A DNA stretch of 64,000 nt from Lachnospiraceae bacterium (GTDB taxonomy: Bacteria; Bacillota; Clostridia; Lachnospirales; Lachnospiraceae): NCBI GenBank assembly GCA_015057325.1, contig SVEQ01000005.1:62001-126000 (forward strand). Reading direction: 5' to 3'. Shown in pieces: positions 17,121 through 25,716 of the stretch; positions within the stretch are counted from its first letter, which is position 1; the number at the start of each line of letters is the position of its first letter. The notes under the pieces were generated by a model. It was not told the origin of the DNA. It saw nothing but the letters and a program-made list of their open reading frames with translations, and did not search any database. The translations under genes were made by a program, and so were the position numbers.

Positions 17121-17377
17121 TTGTCGAATTATGTCGAACGGTTTTTCTTGCAATTATTTAAATAGTTGTTATAATAAACCTTGCAAATTTTCAACCGACT
17201 AGGCTGCAGGCACAAATGTTTCTTTTAGCACACTTTTCATTTTCATCTGTGCCTGTGGCCAATATCACAGACAGGCCTGCTTTTTTACGATTATCCGTAA
17301 TATGTCTTGTGATTTGTAAGAAAAATTTGTGGATCATATCAATACAAAACCCGATCATCCGTATGGTTGACCGGGTT
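17121..17377 (+). ncRNA. Candidate structured RNA, copy 2 (257-bp direct repeat)
   Basis: This is the second copy of the element at 15481-15740, with the same order of parts: promoter TTGCAA (17148-17153)/TATAAT (17170-17175), closing helix CAAATTTTC with GAAAAATTTG, long hairpin (17202-17218/17244-17260), second hairpin ATCACAGACA/TGTC-T-TGTGAT, and final stem-loop (17348-17377). In the long hairpin one pair changes from A-U to G-C and three others change between Watson-Crick and G-U, with no new mismatch. This supports a folded plus-strand RNA. It has no gene on its own strand downstream before 19069, so it looks like a stand-alone RNA rather than a leader. Confidence 0.55.
17348..17377 (-). 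terminator. Terminator after the CAP/LRR protein gene
   Basis: An AACCCGGTCA...TGATCGGGTT stem-loop (one mismatch) on the minus strand, followed by TTTTGTATT, lies just after the stop at 17387. The plus strand also has a short T run (GGGTTTTCC), so it may act in both directions. Confidence 0.65.
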
Positions 17378-17386
17378 TTCCTCTAT

Positions 17387-18916
17387 CTATCTTCTTACTA
17401 TCTTTTTGTATTTATCTGCAAGTCCTGATGGAGTTTTGATTTTTATCTTTTTGTTACCACCTTTTCCGGCTTTGGAGAATGCGTTCTTTGCAACGTTCTT
17501 TTGGGTAAGTTTCTTCGTTTTGAATACTACCTTCTTAAGACTTGATGTATTTGAGAATGCCTTTGCTCCAATCTTGGATACGTTAGATCCGATGGTGATT
17601 GTTTTGACTTTTTTACAATTATTTAATGCCTTATTTCCTATCTCTGTAACTTTATATTTTGTGCCTGCATAAGTAACCGTTGCAGAGATTTTAACACTGG
17701 TTATCTTATTGTCTGTTGGCGCAACATATATAACAGCACCCGAGTTCTTAATTTTATATTTAGCTTTGTCAACTACGAATATAGTTGCAGCTGCTTCCTG
17801 CTGTGATGACTCATCCGTTGTTTGTGTTGTTGTTTTGTCTGAAGTTTTTTGTGTAGTTTTGCTGCTATCTGTTTTTCCGGAACTATTTTTCCATTTTTCA
17901 TAAGCTGCTTTTGCCGTCTCGCACTCATTTACAGCCGTATCATAAGCTGTCTTGGCAGTTGTAAGCGCTGCTTGCGCGGTATCATTTTCTGCAACAGCAG
18001 CATTGTAGGAAGTTATTGTATTGTTCATAGTTGTTATATAATTGTTAAACAAACTCTCATACTGATTAACCGTATATGTGGTTTCTGAAGAACTGAAATA
18101 GAATACTTGTGTATAGGTATTCCAGCTATTCATGCTTCCTCTTGTTGTTACAGAAAAACCAGTGACCGTGTAGTCGGTATTAATGTCATTTAAATAATGA
18201 CCAATTTTGCCGTAACCACCGGCCTTTGCTTCAATTTCAGTTTGGTTGTTGGAATAATATTCATATGCTGTCGCACCTGTTAGCGGTGTCGTTTGACCAA
18301 GTTCTGCTGCCGCCTTGTCAAATATTACTTTCTCTTCATCATACCATTGAAGATATGGATCACTGCCGTAGTTCCATGCAATATTCTCGCCAACATTAAA
18401 CTGCTTTGCATGAGCAACAACAGTGTCAGAATAATCTCCATCCGCCTGGGCATATGCCATCAGGGTGCTTGTGACCTTCAACTCATTAAGGCCGACACTC
18501 TTTCTTATTTCGTTTAATCGTTTCATCCATTTAAATGAAGCAGCCATGTTGGTAAGTGATGTCGCATCCTTCTCATCCCCGAGTTTGATGTAATCCTTGT
18601 ATTTACATGTCGTAAGGGCATTTGTCGCATTTGTCGCCCCTATCGACTCAAAGAAACCGTAGCTTCCTTTGCTCTTTCTGGCAACTGCGGTATCGTAGTC
18701 TGCCTTGAGGTTTGTTACTGCCGCACTCTTTGTGTTGGCTGTTGCAAGTGCACTATCATAAGCTACCTTTGTGGTTGTGACCTTTTGTTGGGCAGCATCA
18801 TAGGCGGCTTTAAGAGCAGTTCCGTCGCTATTTGCAGTTACGCTTGCCGGGCTTAATGCTGTGGATATTACTACGGCAAGGGCTGTTACTATTGCGAGTT
18901 TTCTACATTTGAACAT
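17387..18916 (-). CDS. Secreted CAP-domain protein with coiled coils and BspA-like leucine-rich repeats
   Basis: The 509-residue precursor has a signal peptide (residues 1-29, ending near SVTAN). An Ala-rich coiled coil follows (about 32-85), then a CAP/SCP domain (about 125-280) with its AHAKQFNVGENIAW core. A second coiled coil (about 300-345) and a Ser/Thr/Gln-rich linker come next, and the C-terminal 100 residues are BspA-type leucine-rich repeats (IGNKAL, TIGSNVSKIGAKAFSN). CAP domains and BspA repeats are common in secreted surface proteins of gut Firmicutes; the precise role is unknown. No sorting signal is seen, so the protein may be released or held by the repeats. An AGGAGG site precedes ATG 18916. 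Confidence 0.8.
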   Translation of the reverse strand: MFKCRKLAIVTALAVVISTALSPASVTANSDGTALKAAYDAAQQKVTTTKVAYDSALATANTKSAAVTNLKADYDTAVARKSKGSYGFFESIGATNATNALTTCKYKDYIKLGDEKDATSLTNMAASFKWMKRLNEIRKSVGLNELKVTSTLMAYAQADGDYSDTVVAHAKQFNVGENIAWNYGSDPYLQWYDEEKVIFDKAAAELGQTTPLTGATAYEYYSNNQTEIEAKAGGYGKIGHYLNDINTDYTVTGFSVTTRGSMNSWNTYTQVFYFSSSETTYTVNQYESLFNNYITTMNNTITSYNAAVAENDTAQAALTTAKTAYDTAVNECETAKAAYEKWKNSSGKTDSSKTTQKTSDKTTTQTTDESSQQEAAATIFVVDKAKYKIKNSGAVIYVAPTDNKITSVKISATVTYAGTKYKVTEIGNKALNNCKKVKTITIGSNVSKIGAKAFSNTSSLKKVVFKTKKLTQKNVAKNAFSKAGKGGNKKIKIKTPSGLADKYKKIVRR

Positions 18917-18983
18917 GGCGAGACCTCCTTAATCTTATATAGATAAATTACTTCAATGAAAAAATAAAGTCAACTTCAAATTA

Positions 18984-19038
18984 ATGCACTTGACCTACAC
19001 TGCTTTTTAAGTTATAATAAAGTGCATAAGAGGTGCAT
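18984..19038 (+). promoter_or_regulatory. Promoter and operator of the dinJ-yafQ-like operon
   Basis: TTGACC (18990-18995), a 17-bp spacer and TATAAT (19013-19018). Three copies of GTGCAT surround it: an inverted one in ATGCACTT (18984-18991), its 8-bp complement AAGTGCAT (19020-19027), and a direct copy at 19033-19038, 11 bp on. One-turn spacing fits cooperative binding by an RHH antitoxin, so autoregulation is likely. Confidence 0.75.
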
Positions 19039-19068
19039 ATTATGTATATTTGTAAAGGAGGTGTTATT

Positions 19069-19341
19069 ATGGCAAACACATCAAACTATACCTACAGAAT
19101 GGACTCAGAGCTTAGAGCACAAAGCGAAGCACTTTTTAGTGCATTAGGAATGAATTTAGGAACTGCAATTAACGTTTTTTTAAGAAAAGCTGTCAGAGTT
19201 GGAGGATTCCCATTTGATGTGACTTTGGATACGCCTAACAAAGAAACTGTAGCAGCAATGCTTGAGGCAGAACGAATTGCCAAAGATACCAAAACAAAGA
19301 AATACAATGTTAGTGAAGCATTTGAGGAGTTGAACAAATGA
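19069..19341 (+). CDS. dinJ: RelB/DinJ-family antitoxin
   Basis: The protein has 90 residues from ATG 19069, preceded by a strong AAAGGAGGTG; the frame is open to 19033 but without a ribosome binding site there. The N-terminus YTYRMDSELRAQSEALFSALGMNLGTAINVFL is the ribbon-helix-helix domain of DinJ/RelB antitoxins; the C-terminus should wrap and neutralise the toxin. It overlaps the toxin gene by ATGA, so the two are translationally coupled. It binds its own operator in this family. It is the first plus-strand gene of the window and lies a few kb from the retron and Abi-like genes. Confidence 0.9.
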   Translation: MANTSNYTYRMDSELRAQSEALFSALGMNLGTAINVFLRKAVRVGGFPFDVTLDTPNKETVAAMLEAERIAKDTKTKKYNVSEAFEELNK

Positions 19342-19640
19342 ATAATGACGAAAAATACCAAGTTGCATGGACGACGCGGTTTAAGAAAGACTACAAACTC
19401 GCTAAAAAGCGAGGTTTTGATGTAGGGCTTCTTGAAAGCGTCGTCCACCTATTAGCAACAGGAACTAATCAACAAAAACTTATCGAAGAATATGGCGACC
19501 ACCCTTTATCTGGGAACTGGAAAAATCACAGAGAACTACATCTACAGCCTGATTGGCTACTATTATACTACATAGCTGATGACACACTAGTACTTACACT
19601 CTCTAGAACAGGAACTCACAGCGATATTTTCAATAAATAA
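19338..19640 (+). CDS. yafQ: YafQ-family mRNA interferase toxin
   Basis: The 100-residue RelE-superfamily protein carries the YafQ pattern: EYGDHPLSGNWKNHRELHLQPDWLLLYYI, then LSRTGTHSDIF at the end. The residues matching E. coli YafQ's catalytic His, Asp and the C-terminal His/Phe (H in DHPL, H and D in HLQPDW, H in THSD, final F) are all present, so it is probably active. The family cuts mRNA in the ribosome A site when free of antitoxin. It overlaps the antitoxin by 4 nt. Confidence 0.92.
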   Translation: MNNDEKYQVAWTTRFKKDYKLAKKRGFDVGLLESVVHLLATGTNQQKLIEEYGDHPLSGNWKNHRELHLQPDWLLLYYIADDTLVLTLSRTGTHSDIFNK

Positions 19641-19677
19641 TCTTTTATCTTATTACTATCCACCCATTATTTTAATC

Positions 19678-19706
19678 TTGTACATTCCCTTTATATAAGG
19701 TATAAT
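19678..19706 (+). promoter_or_regulatory. Promoter of iorAB
   Basis: TTGTAC (19678-19683), a 17-bp spacer and TATAAT (19701-19706), with an AGGAGG site at 19728-19733 ahead of ATG 19742. Confidence 0.75.
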
Positions 19707-19741
19707 ATCCCTTAATCGTGTTTAATTAGGAGGAAGCTTTC

Positions 19742-21508
19742 ATGAACGATAAGAAAGTTATGCTTGGTAACGAGGCGATTGCCCGCGGAGCTTACGAAGC
19801 AGGAGTTAAAGTGTCTTCTGCATATCCCGGCACGCCAAGTACGGAAATAAGCGAAAATCTTGTAAAATATCCGGAGATCTACTGCGAGTGGGCTCCCAAT
19901 GAGAAGGTTGCAATGGAGGTTGCTGTTGGTGCATCAATAAGTGGTGTACGTTCAATGGCTTCAATGAAGCACGTTGGTTTCAACGTTGCAGCAGACCCTA
20001 TGTACACTGTTTCTTATATCGGTGCAACCGGCGGACTTGTTGCTGTTGTTGCCGATGACCCGGGAATGTACAGTTCACAGAACGAGCAGGACACAAGACA
20101 GATTTGTCGTGCTGCACAGGTTCCTGTACTTGAGCCTTCTGACTCACAGGAAGCAAAAGACTTTATGAAGCTTGCATTTGATCTTTCAGAGAAATACGAC
20201 ACCCCTATGGTGCTTCGTACAACTACTCGTCTTGCACATTCACAGGGACTTGTTGTATTGGAAGACCGTGTAGTTCCTGAGGATAAGCCTTACGAGCGCA
20301 ACATTGCCAAGAACGTAATGATGCCCGGTAACGCAATTAAGCGCCACTTAGTTGTCGAGAAGCGAATCAAGGATATGGCAAATGATGCCGCAACAATCAA
20401 GTACACATCAGACGGCAAAGAGATTGCTCTTAACCGCATGGAAATAAATGATACCAAAATCGGATTCATCACAAGTGGAATCCCTTATACATATGTTAAG
20501 GAGGCATGCCCTAACGCATCTGTTCTTAAGTTAGGTCTTGTACATCCGCTTCCAAAGAAATTAATCGAAGAGTTTGCTTCTAAAGTTGAAACTCTTTACA
20601 TCTTCGAAGAATTAGAGCCTGTTATCGAAGAGCAGGTTAAGGCAATGGGAATCAAATGCATCGGTAAAGAAGCATTTACACTCCAGGGCGAATACAGTGC
20701 TAACATGTTAAGACGTGTCGTTCTTAAGGAGGACCTTAAGCTTAATAAGCCTGCTGAGGTTCCTGCAAGACCACCGCTTCTCTGTCCGGGATGCCCACAC
20801 AGAAGCGTATACACTGTACTTAACAAGCTTAAGATTCACGCTGCCGGCGATATCGGCTGCTACACTTTGGGCGCGGTTGCCCCGCTTTCGGTTGTTGATA
20901 CTACCGTCTGCATGGGTGCTTCTATTTCATCCCTTCACGGTATGGAGAAGGCCAAAGGCAAAGATTACATCAAGAATTGGGTTGCCGTAATCGGTGATTC
21001 AACATTTATGCATACAGGTGTTAACTCGCTTATCAACATGGTGTACAACCAGAGTAGCGGAACAGTTATCATTCTTGACAACTCAACAACAGGAATGACA
21101 GGTCATCAGGACCACGCTGCAACCGGTAAGACTCTCATGGGCGAGGTTGTTCCTGCTATCAACATCATGGGACTTTGCAAGTCTTTGGGCATCGAGCATG
21201 TTCAGGAAGTTAACGCTTTCGACATCAAGAAGCTTGAGGAAGTTATCAAGGAAGAAGTCGCACGCGACGCGGTTTCGGTAATCATTACCAAGTCACCATG
21301 TGCATTGTTAAAGGAAGTTCATTTCCCTAATAAATGTGTACCCGTACCTGAGAAATGTAAGAAGTGCGGCATGTGCTTAAAGCCGGGCTGCCCTGCACTT
21401 ACCAAGAACGAAGACGGTACAATCTCAATCGACCCTACAATGTGTAACGGCTGCGGTTTGTGTAAGAACTTATGTCCGTTTGACGCAATCGAGACAGTTG
21501 AGAAATAA
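19742..21508 (+). CDS. iorA: Indolepyruvate ferredoxin oxidoreductase, alpha subunit
   Basis: The 588-residue protein is the normal length for IorA. The N-terminal pyrimidine-binding domain has SSAYPGTPSTEI. The thiamine-diphosphate domain has GCYTLG, GDSTFMHTGVNSL and DNSTTGMTGHQDH. The C-terminus holds two [4Fe-4S] sites (CKKCGMCLKPGC and CNGCGLCKNLC). With IorB it oxidatively decarboxylates aryl-pyruvates to acyl-CoA and reduces ferredoxin, an oxygen-sensitive reaction typical of anaerobes using aromatic amino acids. It is followed 23 bp later by iorB. The start is ATG 19742 after a strong ribosome binding site. Confidence 0.95.
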   Translation: MNDKKVMLGNEAIARGAYEAGVKVSSAYPGTPSTEISENLVKYPEIYCEWAPNEKVAMEVAVGASISGVRSMASMKHVGFNVAADPMYTVSYIGATGGLVAVVADDPGMYSSQNEQDTRQICRAAQVPVLEPSDSQEAKDFMKLAFDLSEKYDTPMVLRTTTRLAHSQGLVVLEDRVVPEDKPYERNIAKNVMMPGNAIKRHLVVEKRIKDMANDAATIKYTSDGKEIALNRMEINDTKIGFITSGIPYTYVKEACPNASVLKLGLVHPLPKKLIEEFASKVETLYIFEELEPVIEEQVKAMGIKCIGKEAFTLQGEYSANMLRRVVLKEDLKLNKPAEVPARPPLLCPGCPHRSVYTVLNKLKIHAAGDIGCYTLGAVAPLSVVDTTVCMGASISSLHGMEKAKGKDYIKNWVAVIGDSTFMHTGVNSLINMVYNQSSGTVIILDNSTTGMTGHQDHAATGKTLMGEVVPAINIMGLCKSLGIEHVQEVNAFDIKKLEEVIKEEVARDAVSVIITKSPCALLKEVHFPNKCVPVPEKCKKCGMCLKPGCPALTKNEDGTISIDPTMCNGCGLCKNLCPFDAIETVEK

Positions 21509-21531
21509 GGGATACAGAAAGGAATAAGCAA

Positions 21532-22104
21532 ATGAGTGAAACAAAAAATATTATGATAGTCGGCGTAGGCGGACAGGGAACTTTGCTTACAAGCCGAATC
21601 CTTGGTGGAATAATACTTACCGCAGGTTATGATGTTAAGCTTTCAGAGGTTCACGGAATGGCTCAGCGTGGCGGTTCCGTTGTAACATACGTGCGTTACG
21701 GCGAGAAGGTTGCAGAACCTATCGTTGAGGAAGGACAGGCAGATGTTTTAATCGCATTCGAGAGACTTGAGGCATTACGCTACGCACATTACTTAAAGCC
21801 GGATGGAGCTCTTATTATAAATGATCAGCGTATGGACCCGATTACTGTTGTGACCGGTGCTGCCAAGTATCCTGAGAACATTATCGAGGAGCTTTCAAAG
21901 ACATATAAGGTATACTCCATCGATGCATCTGCAGAGGCATTAAAGCTTGGCAATCCTAGAGTATTTAACAACATCGTGCTCGGTCTTGCTGCTCAGCATA
22001 TGGACTTTGCAAAGGAAGACTGGCTTAAAGTTATTGAGAATACAGTACCGCCCAAAACAATCGAGATTAACCAGAAAGCATTTCTTGTTGGACTGGAATT
22101 TTAG
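21532..22104 (+). CDS. iorB: Indolepyruvate ferredoxin oxidoreductase, beta subunit
   Basis: The 190-residue gamma/POR-type domain protein has IMIVGVGGQGTLLTSRILG, the loop that contacts the TPP-containing subunit, and SEVHGMAQRGGSVVTYVRYG, both conserved in IorB. It forms the heterodimeric oxidoreductase with IorA just upstream. AAAGGAA precedes ATG 21532. Length and order match other Clostridia. No sign of damage. Confidence 0.93.
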   Translation: MSETKNIMIVGVGGQGTLLTSRILGGIILTAGYDVKLSEVHGMAQRGGSVVTYVRYGEKVAEPIVEEGQADVLIAFERLEALRYAHYLKPDGALIINDQRMDPITVVTGAAKYPENIIEELSKTYKVYSIDASAEALKLGNPRVFNNIVLGLAAQHMDFAKEDWLKVIENTVPPKTIEINQKAFLVGLEF

Positions 22105-22180
22105 AGCAAATTATGCTATAATTTTTACATGATTATTCCGATACATATAGTATGAGACTTGCTATGGGGAGGTTTGTATT

Positions 22181-22522
22181 ATGGCTAAGAATTTCATTGA
22201 AATAGAAGACGTATCTAAGGGATACGAGAAACGTGTCAAACAGAGCTTAAGTTTCAAAACAGGCAACTTCGTATGGCGATGCCGTTTTACCACAGCTCTT
22301 GATCCCGCAACAGTTAACTCGGATAATCTTTATGTCGAGAATGAATCCGGAGTGAAGATGGATACCAAGTTCACATACAATGACTCAACTATGGAGATTG
22401 AGCTTGAGCCGTTAGAGCCTTATGCACAGGATACAGACTACTTCCTGCATATAACAACTAAGGTTAAATCTAAAGGCGGACAGAGCCTTAAAGAACCTAT
22501 TCAGGTTAAGTTCAGATTGTAA
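22181..22522 (+). CDS. Small Ig-like-domain protein (SbsA-type/Big_5)
   Basis: The 113-residue protein has no signal peptide. The sequence FTTALDPATVNSDNLYV followed by alternating beta-type segments and an ITTKVKSKGGQSLKEPIQVKF ending is the pattern of bacterial Ig-like SbsA domains (Big_5). These normally form part of surface proteins, so a free single domain without a signal peptide is unusual. A GGGGAGG site precedes ATG 22181, and a TATAAT lies about 60 nt upstream at the end of iorB. It is followed by a strong two-way terminator (22544-22574). The function is unknown. Confidence 0.6.
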   Translation: MAKNFIEIEDVSKGYEKRVKQSLSFKTGNFVWRCRFTTALDPATVNSDNLYVENESGVKMDTKFTYNDSTMEIELEPLEPYAQDTDYFLHITTKVKSKGGQSLKEPIQVKFRL

Positions 22523-22543
22523 TTATATCAAATTTTATCAAAC

Positions 22544-22574
22544 AACAAGGGATGTCTAATCGACATCCCTTGTT
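22544..22574. terminator. Two-way intrinsic terminator
   Basis: A perfect 13-bp inverted repeat (22544-22556 with 22562-22574, 5-nt loop) sits between two convergent genes that stop at 22522 and 22587. T-containing stretches follow on both strands. Confidence 0.85.
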
Positions 22575-22586
22575 CTATGTTTATCT

Positions 22587-23531
22587 TTAATATGTTTTTA
22601 TCGCATGCCAATAACTTTGAGCACCTGCTGTCGTCAACATTTTATCTCCAAGTTGTACTGATACGATATTGTAATTGCCTGAAACATCTCGTGAGAAAAC
22701 CAAAGCAGTATTAACATTATATTCACCGATTTCAAAAACTCCTTCATCTGCCATGGAAACATTTCCTTTTCCGGTCAATGCAATAAGTGTTTGTCCTCCA
22801 CTCTCATTCATCGCAGCATCTTCTATCTGCAAATATTTGGTAATCAGTTTACCATATGTGTTACCATTATCCATAGTCTGATTAAACATCACAACAATAT
22901 CTCTTCTTACTGTCGGATCCTCAACCCTAATAACATTTCCATAAGTTGATACCCCTTTAAACACAGCTCCAATCATCGCAATGATTCCTACAATATATGC
23001 AAGCGTTACCAATCCTCCGATTCCTGCATAACCATTTATGACCTTATTTCTCTGAAGCGGATAAAATGGTTGTAATATTACTGCAAATATTATGAGAGAA
23101 ACTCTCTTTTCAACCATAACAAAAACTAAAATAGAATCTATAATTGCATATAAGCTTAGAAAACTAAACAAAGGTTGAAACTTCTTAATATTAAAATAAA
23201 TATCAACCGGCTTTCCCGAAACAGTCATCCAAGCAAATGCCGCAACCGCTAACGCAATCAAAACATATAATATAATACCTGAAATTGTAACAATGATATT
23301 TTTATCACCGGATATCTTTCCGGAAGTAGCGGTATTGGAAGTACTATAAACATCATTATCCAATGTATCAGCAATACTTCTTACCTTTTTAACCCCTTCA
23401 TACTCCCACGGATCATCCGCAATCTTATTAACATTTGTCCCCCCATCAGTATTACTTGTAAAAGTATCATTCTGGGCAGAATGTGTATTATTTGCAGAGT
23501 TATCACTCTGACCTGCCAGCTTTAAAGCCAT
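22587..23531 (-). CDS. Membrane protein of unknown function
   Basis: The protein has 314 residues. The first 75 are polar and Asn/Thr/Ser-rich. Four hydrophobic helices follow (about 78-104, 122-139, 143-158 and 168-190), and the C-terminal 120 residues form a mixed alpha/beta domain that I do not recognise. The last part (TMDNGNTYGKLITKYLQI..., IVSVQLGDKMLTTAGAQSY) could be a small soluble domain outside or inside the membrane. AGGGAG precedes ATG 23531. It lies 29 bp after upp and may share its transcript. Confidence 0.65.
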   Translation of the reverse strand: MALKLAGQSDNSANNTHSAQNDTFTSNTDGGTNVNKIADDPWEYEGVKKVRSIADTLDNDVYSTSNTATSGKISGDKNIIVTISGIILYVLIALAVAAFAWMTVSGKPVDIYFNIKKFQPLFSFLSLYAIIDSILVFVMVEKRVSLIIFAVILQPFYPLQRNKVINGYAGIGGLVTLAYIVGIIAMIGAVFKGVSTYGNVIRVEDPTVRRDIVVMFNQTMDNGNTYGKLITKYLQIEDAAMNESGGQTLIALTGKGNVSMADEGVFEIGEYNVNTALVFSRDVSGNYNIVSVQLGDKMLTTAGAQSYWHAIKTY

Positions 23532-23560
23532 TATCTTTCTCCCTCTTTAATTATAGAGTA

Positions 23561-24196
23561 CTACTTAGTTCCGAAGATTCGATCTCCTGCATCACCAAGA
23601 CCAGGACAAATATAAGCGTCTTCATTTAAGCATCTGTCAAGGTGTCCGACATAAAGTTGAATGTCAGGATGTGCATCCATAAGACGGTTAATTCCTTCAG
23701 GTGCAGCAATGATACACATGAACTTGATATTCTTACCATGTCTTTCCTTGATGAAATCTACTGCTGCTACTGCAGAACCACCTGTTGCAAGCATAGGATC
23801 GCAAACAACGATTGTTCTCTGCTCAATAGGATTAGGTAACTTGCAGTAATACTCCTCCGGCTCATGAGTCTCTTCATTTCTGCAAAGACCGATATGTCCA
23901 ACTTTAGCAGTAGGTACAAGCGATGTTATACCGTTAACCATACCAAGGCCTGCACGAAGAATCGGAACAATCGCAAGCTTCTTACCTGCAATCATCGGTG
24001 TCATACATGTCTCAATCGGAGTCTTAACCTCAACATCCTCAAGTGGCAAATCACGAAGTGCCTCATAACCCATAAGGGTTGCTATCTCCTCAACTAACTT
24101 ACGAAACTCATTTGTTCCCGTATTTTCATCCCTCAACATAGAAATCTTATGCTGTATTAACGGATGATCCAAAAATGTAACATTCTCTCTTTCCAT
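23561..24196 (-). CDS. upp: Uracil phosphoribosyltransferase
   Basis: The 211-residue protein is the standard length. It has [15 protein letters not shown] at the N-terminus, ILRAGLGM, and the PRPP-binding motif [11 protein letters not shown]; the end ([26 protein letters not shown]) forms the uracil site. It makes UMP from uracil and PRPP in pyrimidine salvage. GGAGGA precedes ATG 24196. The uracil permease lies 79 bp upstream on the same strand, giving a salvage pair. Confidence 0.97.
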   Translation of the reverse strand: MERENVTFLDHPLIQHKISMLRDENTGTNEFRKLVEEIATLMGYEALRDLPLEDVEVKTPIETCMTPMIAGKKLAIVPILRAGLGMVNGITSLVPTAKVGHIGLCRNEETHEPEEYYCKLPNPIEQRTIVVCDPMLATGGSAVAAVDFIKERHGKNIKFMCIIAAPEGINRLMDAHPDIQLYVGHLDRCLNEDAYICPGLGDAGDRIFGTK

Positions 24197-24274
24197 TTTT
24201 TATTCCTCCCATATTATTATTTTTTTATATTCTTCATCCCACATAGTCGGTGCAATTCGTATGCTTAATATCGT

Positions 24275-25603
24275 CTATTTTAGTGGTTTGGGATTGTCTC
24301 CCTCTTTTACATCTTCCGTAGAAAAATCCGGAAGAAGCGCATTAAGCAAGATTCCAACAAGTGCACCGACTGCAAGTCCTGAAAGTCCGATTGTGATGTC
24401 TCCAACTTTAATATTGATTGCTCCCGCTGCACTATACTTAACACCGATTGAAAGCACCATTATAAGTGCCGCAATAATAACATTTCTAGACTCCTTAAAG
24501 TCTACCTGATTCTCAACAACATTTCTAACACCTACTGCTGATATCATACCATAAAGTACTATAGATATACCACCACAAGTTGCTGCCGGCATCGAACTGA
24601 TTACTGCCGCAAACTTAGGTGAAAATGAGAACACGATTGCGATACAAGCTGCAATTCTGATTACTCTTGGGTCATACACTCTTGAAAGTGTAAGCACACC
24701 TGTGTTCTCGCCGTAAGTAGTGTTAGCAGGTGCTCCGAAAAGTGATGCAACAAATGTTGCAAGTCCGTCACCTGTAAGTGTTCTGTGAAGTCCCGGATCC
24801 TCGAAGAAGTTGCGGTCAACTGTTGATGAAATAGCCGCGATATCTCCGATGTGCTCCATCATTGTTGCGATTGCAATCGGCATTATTGTTACAACTGCTG
24901 TTATAAGAAGTGATGTGTCCGGGTTTTTGAATATTGCAAATACTGTATCTTCCATTTTCACAGGAAGTCCGAACCATGCAGCATCCTTAATAATAGAGAA
25001 ATCAACATCTCCCATAATTGCCGCAACGATGTATGAACCGAGTGCTCCGAGAATAATAGGTATTACTCTTATCATTCCCTTACCCCAGATGTTACATACA
25101 ACAACAATGACAATTGCCACAAGTGCTACAATCCAGTTGGCGCTGCAGTTATCAACTGCCGACTGTGAAAGTGTAAGTCCGATTGCAATGATAATCGGTC
25201 CCGTAACTACCGGCGGGAAGAACTTCATTACACGCTTGACGCCAAACGCTTTGATAAGTGCCGCCAGCACAAAATATAAGAGAGACGCCGCCGCCACACC
25301 AAAACATGCATATGGCAAAAGCTCTCTCTCTCCGTTAGGTGCTATTGCACCGTATCCTGCAAGAAATGCAAATGACGAACCAAGAAATGCAGGTACTTTA
25401 CCCTTTGCCAAAAAATGGAAAAGTAAAGTTCCGATTCCGGCAAATAACAATGTAGCCGAAACGCTAAGTCCGGTAAGCTGAGGTACCAATACGGTCGCAC
25501 CAAACATTGCGAACATATGCTGGATACCTAGCACCATCATTCTCGGTGCGCCAAGTTCTCTCGCATCATAAATTGCTTCTTTGTTAATAGATGATTTCTT
25601 CAT
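24275..25603 (-). CDS. uraA: Uracil/xanthine permease (UraA, NCS2 family)
   Basis: The 442-residue membrane protein has about 14 helices. The conserved early GIQHMFAMFGATVLVP and the ATMMEHIGDI segment (Glu of the substrate site) are characteristic of UraA-type uracil:proton symporters. A leftward promoter is at 25638-25666. Paired with upp downstream, it feeds uracil salvage. The short leader holds a CACAA-AATA-TTGTG inverted repeat (about 25678-25691) upstream of the promoter, possibly an operator; no PyrR-type leader is evident. Confidence 0.93.
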   Translation of the reverse strand: MKKSSINKEAIYDARELGAPRMMVLGIQHMFAMFGATVLVPQLTGLSVSATLLFAGIGTLLFHFLAKGKVPAFLGSSFAFLAGYGAIAPNGERELLPYACFGVAAASLLYFVLAALIKAFGVKRVMKFFPPVVTGPIIIAIGLTLSQSAVDNCSANWIVALVAIVIVVVCNIWGKGMIRVIPIILGALGSYIVAAIMGDVDFSIIKDAAWFGLPVKMEDTVFAIFKNPDTSLLITAVVTIMPIAIATMMEHIGDIAAISSTVDRNFFEDPGLHRTLTGDGLATFVASLFGAPANTTYGENTGVLTLSRVYDPRVIRIAACIAIVFSFSPKFAAVISSMPAATCGGISIVLYGMISAVGVRNVVENQVDFKESRNVIIAALIMVLSIGVKYSAAGAINIKVGDITIGLSGLAVGALVGILLNALLPDFSTEDVKEGDNPKPLK

Positions 25604-25637
25604 GACCTCTCCTTAGTAGTAAGATTTTCTATGCACT

Positions 25638-25666
25638 ATCTTACTATCTTGTAAATGATATTTCAA
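25638..25666 (-). promoter_or_regulatory. Promoter of uraA-upp
   Basis: On the minus strand, TTGAAA (25661-25666), a 17-bp spacer and TAAGAT (25638-25643). It lies about 40 bp before the uraA start. Confidence 0.65.
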
Positions 25667-25716
25667 GGTATGAAACCACAAAATATTGTGAAACTTTTTG
25701 TATCATTTAACAACAT

